64,000 bases of DNA, from NCBI RefSeq assembly GCF_030867095.1, contig NC_081831.1, forward strand, positions 42,407,319-42,471,318, written 5' to 3'. Positions 44,754 to 64,000 of the stretch are shown piece by piece; position 1 is the stretch's first letter, and each line of letters opens with the position of its first letter. The translations under genes and the position numbers were made by a program. Below the pieces are notes generated by a model, which did no database searches, was not told the origin of the DNA, and saw nothing but the letters and a program-made list of their open reading frames with translations. Source of the DNA: Alligator mississippiensis. Its lineage: Eukaryota; Chordata; Crocodylia; Alligatoridae.

Positions 44754-45302
44754 AGCTACTTTCTGTGCTTTAAGCTAAAGATTCTCACAGTGGATCAAGC
44801 ACACTCAAGGTCTACAAGGCCTGTGTACCCCAGGGGGCACAGGGCCCAAATACAGACCAGACCCCTGGGTGGAAGCCTGGGGTAACTACTGCTAGTGGGT
44901 GTGCTCCAGGAAGGGGGTCGGCAAGGCATGAGGTGCCCCAGGGGAGGCACTGAGAGCCTGGTAGGTAGGGGCACAGTGAGGTGGGTGGCTCAGCGCAGGA
45001 GTGCCTCCTACTGGTCTGCCACACAGCCCACCTTACACGTTTTCTCTAAAGGTCCTTAGTCCGAGATGAGGCCTGGTCACCATGCTGCACCAACAAAATC
45101 CTACTGTCATTATACCCAACCCTTAGCATTTAAACAGCTGCAACTGTACATAGACAGCAGCTTGCATCTGCTCTAGTGTGGTTTAGCTCCTGTAAAACAA
45201 AACCACAGTCGGCCGGCTTAAACCAAAAAAATCTGCATACAAAGCTGCACTGGTTGTAAATGAAACAATTTCTATGGGGATCTTATTCACGTAGCTAAAG
45301 GA
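44754..45302. other. Unassigned intergenic DNA
   Basis: No gene or named repeat recognised. Confidence 0.45.
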
Positions 45303-45342
45303 TCTGTAAGGTCCCTTCCAGCCCCTAGCTATGAAACTGGGA
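45303..45342 (+). mobile_element. CR1 LINE 3' end fragment
   Basis: TGTAAGGTCCCTTCCAGCCC followed by CTAGCTATGAAACTG is the last 40 bases of a CR1. Confidence 0.7.
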
Positions 45343-45644
45343 GGAGAGCAGCAGCACAGCACTCCCACATAGGAGTCTCTGGGACAACAGGCTGACAGGA
45401 CTGCAGGAGCCTCCAGAGTGCAAGCACTATACTCCTCACCCAAACCCTTGTATATAAGCGCATCTCTCTCTAGCTGTAGACAAATTTATTTTACAGCTTC
45501 TGTGAGCAACAGCCTCACCCCACACGGTAATTTTCAGCCACTTGTCAGATCTCCAGGAACAGCTCCCACTGGATTTGCTATAGCCAAGTCCCCACCTCTA
45601 GCAGTAAGGATGAAGTACGAGAGGAGCAGACTGTTTCAACGTAT

Positions 45645-45650
45645 TTTAAT
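45645..45650 (-). terminator. RPL36A: Probable RPL36A poly(A) signal (ATTAAA)
   Basis: On the minus strand ATTAAA lies about 20 bases after the RPL36A stop codon, fitting the very short 3' untranslated regions of ribosomal protein genes. A canonical AATAAA occurs farther on at 45,485-45,490. Confidence 0.55.
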
Positions 45651-45669
45651 GTTCCATAGCAGGTGGAGC

Positions 45670-48660
<2,991 letters not shown>

Positions 48661-48662
48661 GG

Positions 48663-49175
48663 GTGTGGCTGGGCCAAGAAAAGATACCACCACCAATCCC
48701 CGCCGCTGCTCTGCTCCACCTCGTGTCTCTTCTGGTGCCTGCCCTGTGCGGCGCTGCCCCGGAGTCGTGGCCACAGGCCTGTGCTGGCGCATTCACGGAC
48801 ACCTGCTCTTTCTGCCAGCAGAGTGGGGCCCTGGTGCACTCCACTGAGTGCACCGAGCTGCAGCCACTGCCTCAGGAGCCTCTGGCTGCCTTTGCCCTGT
48901 GTGGTTTGGTTTATGCATCCCCCATCTGTGGTCCCACCAAGACCCAGGACCTCCTAGTCAACCTCCTCTTGGCTCTAGCTAAGCTGTCCACTAACCTGCC
49001 CAGGATAGGGGCTCTGGCCAGGGGACCACTGGTGACCATGGGGCCATCTTCCTGTCCCTCATCAGCTCGTCTCCAGGCAGAGTTTCACTGGGTGATGTCC
49101 AGTGGATTGTTGGACTCATTCAAGGGCCAGAGGTCTGGTGCACACTTGGAGCAGTGCCCCCGTTGGAGCACTTAG
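48663..49175 (+). CDS. Unrecognised 170-codon open frame
   Basis: A + strand frame starts at the right edge of the RPL36A CpG-rich region. It encodes a hydrophobic N-terminal stretch (AAALLHLVSLLVPALCGAA), then a part with several cysteines (ACAGAFTDTCSFCQQSGALV, STECTEL, LCGLVYASPICG) and a leucine-rich helix (DLLVNLLLALAKLSTNL). The N-terminus could be a signal peptide. I recognise no family. It could be a chance frame in GC-rich DNA, the first exon of an unknown gene divergent from RPL36A, or a decayed gene. Nothing downstream clearly continues it. Confidence 0.2.
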   Translation: MWLGQEKIPPPIPAAALLHLVSLLVPALCGAAPESWPQACAGAFTDTCSFCQQSGALVHSTECTELQPLPQEPLAAFALCGLVYASPICGPTKTQDLLVNLLLALAKLSTNLPRIGALARGPLVTMGPSSCPSSARLQAEFHWVMSSGLLDSFKGQRSGAHLEQCPRWST

Positions 49176-52100
49176 ACCCCTGCTCTTGTCTGTTTCCACA
49201 TTAGTTGTCCCCAGAACTCTGGCCACACGTGTAGCAGGCCTAACAATTTCCATGTGGGCCCAGGCCCATGTTCCCTATGTGCACCAAATAGGTCTGTCTG
49301 TCCCATGTCTCTCCAGCCCCCACCGCTCCTCTATCCTGACTCTGCAGACACATGGCCTGGTACTGTGACCCTGTCTGCACAGGACTCATGGTGGCACTGT
49401 GAGGACTGCCTGTAGGATCAGGAAGAAACGGTCACTGGTTTATGTAAGAAACTAAAAAGGGGAACTGAAAGGGTGGGGTTAGCTCTCTGTGCTCTTCCTG
49501 CCTCCGAGCTCTCTGAGAGAATGTGTCTCCTGCTGCCATTCCTGCTGCGAGCTGATTACATCTTTGTTTAAAACAAGCCGCCCACGGGGCGTTCCTTTGT
49601 CCTGATACTGCTGGGAAAGCATCCTCAGTGAGCAGAGTTAGCTCCAAGGCATGTGCATGGAGGAGGAGTGACAGAAGTTCATCAGTAAGTGTTTTTCCTT
49701 TTGGACATTTGGAGACCCCTGGGGCCAACATAACTGGTGTGTGTGGAAGGGGAAGCAATGGGAATGAACAGAATGAACACCTTGCCACTGCCGTGGCATC
49801 CAGTGTGTCTGTGACGTACCTCAGGATTCACAATGGGCTTTGTTGCAAAGTCTACCATGGGCATAGGAGCTGGAAAGGAATAGCTGAGAGGAGGAATGGA
49901 GAGAAAAAAGCAGCCATCGATTCATAACTAGTGTGCTAGATGAGTGATGAGGCTGTGAATGGCGTCTGGATGGTTTGCTGCATCCAGCAGCATGGGGTTC
50001 AGAATTGGAAGGTGTCTGGAGGCCCCATTGACCAGGCAGAGGGATGTCACAAGGAAAGCATGACAGGACAGGAAGCACCTGCAGGGCACTGCAGTGAAGT
50101 AGTACCTGTCCAGGGGCTCGCAGTGTCAGGATACAGGAGTTCTGGAAACAGCCCTTTGAGAGGACGGCAGGATGTGTGTCTGGGTGGTAGGACGCCCAAA
50201 AGCAAAGTTTCTCCCCAGACAGCGCTGGTGCAAGAGGGAGGATGCCCCTTCTTTATGGTTGGCAGATAGTCTGGTTATTCCTACCTACATCTCAGCCTTT
50301 TTTGGATCCTCCTCAGTTTGTGGCCTCAGGAATCACTTGTAGCAGTAAGTCCCTCGGGTATGAACCTCATCTGGTCAGGAGTGGTGTGGAGTTCACACCA
50401 GCTGAGAAGCCCCATGAGTTTCACACCCCTGAGGTTCTTGCATGTTACTGACGTGGCCACTGCTGTGCACAAATGGCTACAGGGAGAGTTTGTGAGTAGA
50501 ACAGTAGACTCTGTGTAAAAGCTCCTGAGTTCTTCTCCCATCTCTGCCACTGATTTCCTGTGTAACCTGTGCTGGTCGTTTCTTGCCATGCCTGCATCAC
50601 GGTGTTCATGATGTGTAAAGCATTTTGAGTTGCATGTGTTGGCAAAGCATGATCAAATCTCACTGGTCTGCCTGCCTGGATAACAATGCACTGGAGCCGA
50701 GACAAGCAGTGCCACCTGGAAGAAACAGAAATGCTGCCAGGAGTCCAGGCTGGAGATGGTGCCAAGGGTGGCTGAGCTGGACTGTGCCTGGCAATACACA
50801 GCATCTGCATGGCTAGCAGGAAGGAGAGGGGCACAGGAGTCTGTGTGGGGCCTGGGGGCAAGAGGTCTTTCCTGGAAAGACTTACACCCCCTGTGTCACC
50901 CCTAGAGTTTTCTGTAACACCTCCTTTCGCTGGTCCTCTTTCTCTTCCTCAGTCATTGCCCCTTTACTTCCCCACCAGTCCGTCCCCTCTCCCAACTCAT
51001 ACCCTCCCCCTGCCCCCCAATCCCTTGGCTGTCTCTAGCCACCAAAAGATCATGGCTTCTAGACTTCAGTCCCCCGCAGGTCATCTTCTCTCCTTGACTG
51101 ACAAGGGATGCCGCCTTGTACCTGCCTTAGCTCCTACAGCAGGTAAGACGGGGATCTGCCACAGCTGACTAATGGGTAGAAAGGGCAGCTGCTTCTGCTG
51201 AATGATTGTGCCGGTTGGTCAGAGCTTGTGGCCTCCAGCCAGGAATGATGCACTGCTTCTCTAGTGCCAGGACATGTTTCTGGACTGCAGGCTGAGCACT
51301 GAGGTAGTTTGAACATTATTGTGCCGGGACACAGTGGGATTCCCAGTGCTCTGTTCACTAGTCATGATGCAGTTGAATCATACCAGTTAAGGGTCCACAG
51401 AACAGCAGAGAGGATGGAGTCACAGCTCAGTGCTGGGGGTCTCGGTCAGGACTGCGATACAGCAGAGGAGAAGCAATTGCATCTCAGTTGTGGAAGCCCT
51501 TGGATGCTGTAGCAGAACTGATACTGTCTTTGCCTTCCCCTTATTTCTTGGTCACTTTGACACAGATCAGACCCCTGAATGTAAAAACTGCTTGTTCATC
51601 TGCAAGCCTGTCTTGTGTGACTGGGCTGAATTAGCTGGGGCATAGCGCCCAGCATGTGTCTCTCTCCATAGAGACAAAGCTAGGGGAACAGGCAGGAGTA
51701 CCCTTAGGACTGACCAGTGGGCAGGTACCATGTGAAGAAAAACCCTGCTAAAAGAAACTGCAGGAGGTCCAGGCATGTGCCTTCCAAGACAGTCTGCCTG
51801 ACACCCCTTCCAGAGCTCTTCATTCAGCAGTTCTCAGTGTTACATCGCTGAGTGTCTCTCTGTCTTAAGCCCCCTTGGCATCTCCACACTGGAATTGCTT
51901 CCCACATGCCTTGTCCTTGTCTTATTCCATTGTTAGTCACTGACCAAGCTATCTGTAGTGCTGTGGCTCTGCCTGGGGCTCAGGGGTAGCAAACTGCCCC
52001 TGGGGAATAGCCTCTGTGCAAGGCTGAGCTGGCAGCTAGGTAAGGAAAGGGTTGCATTTCAGCTCTTGCCTGCTTCTCACGGTCTCTAGGGGCTGTGAAC

Positions 52101-52437
52101 AGCCCTGCCGTAAGTTGAAGCAGCTCCAAAGTTGCTCTAAACTACACGGGGCAGAGAAGCCCCAGCTGAGGCAAGACTATGGGAAGCTCGCAAAAGTGGT
52201 TTTGTCTCCTGCCCCTTCCCTGGTCCCATGTTGAGTGCAAAATATGGAGCAACTGAGACCTGGGGCAGACCTGTTCCACTCCACTCCTTCCTGGGCACTG
52301 CCTGCTGCAGCCCCTTTCCTGGAGTGTGAACCCAGCCAGGCTGGGTCTCTGGCCCCACACCCCCCATGGTTGATGTGTGCTGAATTTCATGACTGCTCAG
52401 AGCTCTACGATTAGATCTTGCATTCGTTCTTGCAGAC
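49176..52437. other. Intergenic DNA between RPL36A and BTK
   Basis: No gene is recognised. At about 50,510-50,620 the + strand resembles a worn MIR/CORE-SINE (GACTCTGTGTAAAAGCTCC, CCCATCTCTGCCACTGATTT, TGTGTAACCTGTGCTGGTCG). Confidence 0.45.
50510..50620 (+). mobile_element. MIR/CORE-SINE trace
   Basis: ATCTCTGCCACTGATTTCCT and TGTGTAACCTGTGCTGGTCG follow the MIR core (GCTCTGCCACTTACTAGCTGTGTGACCTTGGGCAAGT). Confidence 0.55.
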
Positions 52438-52615
52438 AACCTCCAAACAGAGCAGGGATTTGCACGTGGGTCCAGTTAACATCTTTGTGCATGCTGCAAT
52501 CACTTTCCATGAGTCAGCGCTCATTGAGAGCAAGCCCAGCTCAGAGCAGAGCGGCAGGCTGGACTACATGGCCTGGCTTGCTGGGCTATGCAAATCTACC
52601 CACTGGCATGGATGA
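52438..52615 (+). other. Unrecognised exon-like open frame
   Basis: After a fair splice acceptor (TTCGTTCTTGCAG, ending 52,436) the + strand reads TTSKQSRDLHVGPVNIFVHA, AITFHESALIESKPSSEQSG and RLDYMAWLAGLCKSTHWHG, then a TGA. A GTGAGC donor-like hexamer follows immediately. The composition looks like real protein, unlike most short frames nearby, but I know no match. It may be an exon of an unknown or decayed gene, or chance. Confidence 0.18.
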
Positions 52616-55600
52616 GTGAGCTCTGCAGGTTTTCTGGGGGAGGGGAGTGAGGCTGGAGCCCAGCTTGGCCACATGAGCCTTACCCAAGCTTGCCCGATAT
52701 CAGAGGGAGACAAAAATAGATTTGCAGGAACAAAGGATCCAAAATGCAGCCTCAGTAGTTTAGTAACTGCCACATTTCCCTACTGTCAGCCACTTTGAAA
52801 CCTCTGTCCTGCACAGCTGGGACTGCATACTAATTACTTGTAGCCAGATGCAAGCTAGAGCATTGACTGGAATTATGTTTGAGGGCAGATGCTGCTCTGC
52901 AGCTCCCTCTGCTTCCACAGAATGTGTTGCTTGGGTCCTCCTAGGCAAGGGGAAGGCAGGTATCCACCCAGACTCCACTTTGGCAAAGCCTATGAAGATG
53001 CTCCCTTTTAGCTGCTGGGTTGTGGAGTTCACATGAACTGGGCACCTGCTGTCACATACTCTGAGAGCCACCATGGCCCATTCAGTTGGAAGACAGCCTT
53101 GCTGAGATACACATTTACACCCCTGTCTTTGCCCATTAATCCACCCATGAGAGCATCTGCTGAGGATAGTAGAAGGCAGTGACAGAGAAAGGATTGATCT
53201 CTGAACCTGTGTCCTGGCTGGCCAGGGCTCAGGGCACAACAAAGGCCCCAGATCCATCTGCTTGGAATAATGGGCACTCTCAGGCGAAGGAGCAGGTGAA
53301 TCGCTGTGAGGGTGGGTGGAGGCTGACCCCAATGCCTGCCCCAAGATGAATGTGGAGGCAGCCTCTCAGCACTGTACAGCAGTGCTGCATGCATCCTGTA
53401 GGGTGTGCACATGATAGATCAGGCAATAAGGCAGCTGCATCCCTCCAAGAAATGCACCCCAATACTGACAGAGCCACTTTCACCCCCTCTTGCCATAGGA
53501 TCAACTAATCCCAAGTCCTTGGGGCTTTTGATGGACAGAGGTCCCCAGAGTCATCACTGCCCAGACCACCCTCAGATGTCCTCCTCCACCATACCCCTTC
53601 CCCCCAGCCTGATGCTAGTGGTTTATCTCAGCAGCACTATGCAGGCTCTCCTACCCAGGTTTTGACACTTTGTGCTCGCAAATGCAGCTGTCCCATATTT
53701 ATCAGAGTACAGTTGACCAAAGTGAGATACTAGCAGGAAGTAACATGAGCCAGAGAGGGGGAACTACCGTGTCACCCCAACCCCCACACTCTCAGTCTGA
53801 TACAGATGGACAACTTCTGCAGAGGTACGTGGCAGACACCCTGAAGGATTCACTGAGTATAGATGGGATCAGTGCTGCTGGAAAAAGAGTAGGGAGCTAA
53901 GCCTAGTCAGTGGTCAGTGGAAAGAGTCTCCAGCATGGCAACCTGGAGCCTGGGCTCCATGGCCAGCTGATAGCAAGAAGAATAGGAGCCAGGGGTCTGG
54001 CTTACTATGACAATGATTCATTAGACACATTACAGAAGGGCTCAGAGAGCCTGCTCAGGATTGGGCCCCTTTTTGCTGGGCGCTGCCCAAACCCATCCTA
54101 AACAATGCCTGCCTATTGGAGAAGCTAGGTATCTATGCCAGGCTAAACAAGGCTGCATTGTGTGTAAGGAGTCATAGCAATGGGACATAAGGGCCTGGTC
54201 CTCCCTCGGTATTTATCTTCCTTTCGTCTCTCATCGGGCTGTTCCTGGAAGACACAACAGTGAGATGTCCTGCCCCTCCTATGATTCTGGCCATTACTCA
54301 GTGGCTGCACCTCAAGGTAAAGACTTTATCATGCTTGTCAATAGAACTGGGTAAGTAGTTTGGGAGACAAGAGGTGAACTCAGCCTGGTGCATTCCTGGG
54401 GTCAGAGCACTGGCCATTTGTGAAAGTTTGGATTGCTATCACACCTCTGAGAAAACGGCCACTCTTCCATGGGTTGGAGCACAAATAGAACTTCCTATGA
54501 TAGGCCAGGCTGGAGCTGCAGTGTTCAGCAGTCGTGACTTTTTGTATTTTTTTTCAGCAGTCACAATTTTTTATTTGCTCCTTAGTTTAGTATATTTTTT
54601 AAATCAACACTGTACATCGAAAGAATTGTTCAGCTAAGACATTTTCAGGTTGCTGCTGAGGAAATATGTCATGTTAAGGCATATGTAAAATGTTAAATGT
54701 ACATACATATAAAGGATGTATACAGGGATGGATGGATCATGTACGGAGATAAACAGTCAGTCAGTCAGTCAATAAGTACAATATCTGGGCTCATTTACTC
54801 CTCCCCATTGGTTTGCTAACAATACCTTGTATAAAACTGGTTGGCTGTAAGTTCAGATACTTTAGTAATAGAGTATTTGACAGAGAAACAGACATTTTGA
54901 AGTGAGGATCAGGATCATTTATCAGAACTAAGAGGCATCTTAGCATGTGCCTGACCACAGGAAAAAAAATATCAATTACTTTGACTTTCAGTCTGAAAAT
55001 GATTCATCCACACATTTATTTCATGAATCCTTATGAATAATGAAATCCAGATAACTTTGAAAATGATTCTTTAGCCAAGAAAAGGGGAGGGTTATGGTGA
55101 TAAAATGTGACCAGCTGTAACTTTTAATAACAGAAATTATAAAAACTGCCTGAGCAGATCAGTTGATTTAGTCTGGATCTGAGTCTTGCGTCTGGCAGCG
55201 TACCCCATCCACTATGTTTCAGGTGAAGGTGACCCAGCCTCCTTGAATGTATTTCTGTAGAAGTTGTGCTGCATGTAGAGTTAAAATTCCTTCCAACTAA
55301 CATCTGATCATGTGGTTCACTGGGACTCAATTCTATACCACTGCATGGGAGTCCTGCCATTAACTTCACTGGAGGAAGGAGCGATGACCATTCAGTCTCT
55401 TCTAACTGCAAATGCTGCTCTTGTGCATCACCAGTCAGCTAACTCAGTCTTACTAAACTCACTGCATACTACCTGGCAGCATATGTTCACTCTACTTTTT
55501 GCAGAGGAACCTGCTTCTTTATCCATATGGAATACATATGTTTTCCTGTTCCATACAGGTGGGGAAAGCAAGTTCTCCACTGCCCTTCACACCATTCATT

Positions 55601-56489
55601 CTTATCTAGTTCCCCAGCAGATCCTCTCTCATTCCCCTTCTGAATTAGACCAAGTCTATAATAGGGGTGCTTGTGACACTCACATTTTCTTTCTGTTGCC
55701 CTTAGCATCTCTCATTTCCCTTTCTCCTTTCAGTCCTAGTTCTGTAAATTGCATTGTCCAGCCTTGCAGAGCTCTGGGATACAGTGAGTTCTGTGTGCAA
55801 GGCATTACACCAAATACAGTTGTAGTCTTGATACATGTGGGATTATTTAGACCCCCTATTAGGACTGTCAGTTTGGAGCTTTCTGCACGAGGGAAACAAG
55901 TGCTTTTAACAAAGTGAAAGTGATGCTGCATGTGGTTCTCAGGCATCCAGTGCTAACAATGCTCAAAGGGCTACAGCTTGTGTAGGGAAGTGGGTGTATC
56001 CAAGCAGCTGCACAGAGTAACCAAATGAAATTTCTATATGTAACTGTCTGGGTCCTCAGCTTGACTTAGCCTGATTTGTGGAACAATACAGCCTTATACA
56101 CTCAGGCTGAAGTCTGTCTAATGTCAGAGTGTCTAGGCTGCAGACTGCTGTACCTGTGGGAAGTGCATACACTAAACATTTTTATTTTACTATCTACTAA
56201 TATGCACAATATAGGTGACAAGCCTGGAGAACAAGAGTAATAGATGTCACCTAGAGATGCCACCAAGCTGCAGAATTCAGGTCCATGTTTGGATTTCTAG
56301 TTCTTATGGCTCTGTAGTGGGGAATGGATCCAGCTCTATCTAGATTGCTTATGAACACATTAAAGAGGACTGATCTGCCCCCAGCAGGGATGAACTTGAT
56401 GAAGTAAAATAAATCTGAGCACTTCTCTGAATTGAAGCCCTGTGCTCAGAGCAGGACCTGGGCTGGGCCAACAGTAGAGAAGACTTTAC
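52616..56489. other. Intergenic DNA upstream of BTK
   Basis: No gene is recognised. A short (CAGT)n run is at 54,752-54,770. BTK has a noncoding first exon in other vertebrates; it may lie in this stretch but I could not locate it. Confidence 0.4.
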
Positions 56490-57338
56490 AAGGGAGAGAG
56501 AGGCTGCGAATAGATTTAGACAGACTACAAAAGTGGGCAGATGAGAACAGGATGGGGTTCAACATAGACAAATGCAGGTTGCTGCACCTTGGGAGAAGGA
56601 ATCCACAGCATACATACAGGCTGGGGAGTTCCCTTCTTGAAAGCACAGAGGCGGAAAGGGATCTCAGAGTCATTATTGACTCCAAGATAAACATGAGCCG
56701 CCAATGCCAGACCGCAGCCAGCAAGGCCAGCCATACCTTGTCATGTACGCAAAGGTGCATCTCAAGCCTGTCCAGAGAAGTGATACTCCCCCTCTATGCG
56801 ACTTTGGTCAGGCTGCAGTTGGAGTACTGCGTCCAGTACTGGGCGCCGCACTTCAAAAGGGATGTGGCCAGCCTGGAGAGGGTTCAGAGGACGGCCACCC
56901 GCTTGGTGAGAGGGCAGGACAGGCCCTACGAGGAGAGACTGAAGGACCTGAATCTGTTCAGCCTCAGCAAGAGGAGGCTGAAGGGAGATGTAGTGGCTGC
57001 CTACAAGCTCATCAGGGGAGATCAACAGCAAATAGGCAGAGCCCTTTTCTCCCCAGCACCACCTGGGGTGACAAGGAACAATGGTAATAAGCTGATGGAG
57101 AACAGGTTTAGGTTAGAGATCAGAAGGCAATATTTTACAGTTAGGGTGGCCAAAATCTGGAACCAACTTCCCAGGGAAGTGGTCCTCGCCCCTACCTTGG
57201 GCAAACTCAAGAGGAGGTGGGATGATCACCTGTCTGGGGTCTTGTGAACCCAGCATTCATTCCTGCCTGTGGCAGGAGGTCAGGCTAGATGATCTGTTCA
57301 GGTCCCTCCTGACCCTAGCTACTATGAAACTATGAACC
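56490..57338 (+). mobile_element. CR1 LINE, 5'-truncated
   Basis: The + strand frame up to 57,247 holds DLDRLQKWADENRMGFNIDK, LLHLGRRNPQHTYRLGSSLL, AERDLRVIIDSKINMSRQC, LEYCVQYWAPHFKRDVASLE, YEERLKDLNLFSLSKRRLKG and FTVRVAKIWNQLPREVVLAP. This is the whole C-terminal part of CR1 ORF2, uninterrupted for about 250 codons to its stop. The 3' end is CTACTATGAAACTATGAA at about 57,338. It is 5'-truncated downstream of the RT catalytic box. Confidence 0.93.

Positions 57339-64000
<6,662 letters not shown>

Overview
The window is nuclear DNA of a sauropsid vertebrate, most likely a crocodilian (a turtle is the main alternative). The reasons are split genes with GT-AG introns, CpG-rich promoters, abundant CR1 LINEs, hAT-type short elements, old MIR/CORE-SINE traces, and three single-copy genes in a conserved vertebrate order. 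No bacterial, plasmid or CRISPR feature is present.

Layout. 0-31.5 kb is gene-poor and built from mobile elements. It holds a three-unit tandem repeat, a decayed Myb/SANT-domain gene copy, several CR1 copies, and a Russian-doll locus. In that locus a Tx1-like LINE (7,954-17,599, flanked by a 21-bp target duplication) carries an old endogenous retrovirus (8,799-16,310). A palindromic hAT element (18,631-19,507, perfect 8-bp target duplication), a GC-rich tandem array and an almost full-length CR1 (about 25.9-29.6 kb) follow. From 31.7 kb a CpG-rich promoter with E-boxes, one of them an exact 10-bp CLEAR palindrome, leads into GLA (lysosomal alpha-galactosidase A; seven coding exons, 32,153-38,823, + strand, 431 aa). 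39-45 kb is again repeat-rich, including a second hAT element with target duplications (43,721-44,745). RPL36A (ribosomal protein eL42; five coding exons, 106 aa) lies on the minus strand at 45,670-48,260 with a CpG-rich promoter. 48.6-58.5 kb holds two unrecognised open frames, a MIR trace and a CR1. BTK begins at 58,599 on the + strand; its first four coding exons (PH domain, 129 residues) are present and the gene runs off the right edge.

GLA(+), RPL36A(-), BTK(+) is the order and relative orientation of these genes at human Xq22.1 read in reverse. HNRNPH2, which adjoins GLA in mammals, is not seen in the 31 kb upstream. The genes are physical neighbours but not a functional pathway: a lysosomal glycosidase, a ribosomal subunit protein and a B-cell signalling kinase.

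I did not find a convincing new molecular system. The most interesting signals are the nested LINE/retrovirus locus, the palindromic hAT family, a repeat family with one copy in an intron of GLA and one in an intron of BTK, the CLEAR-type promoter of GLA, and two unexplained open frames between RPL36A and BTK. Calls rest on reading the sequence and remembered family features; no alignment or search was run.
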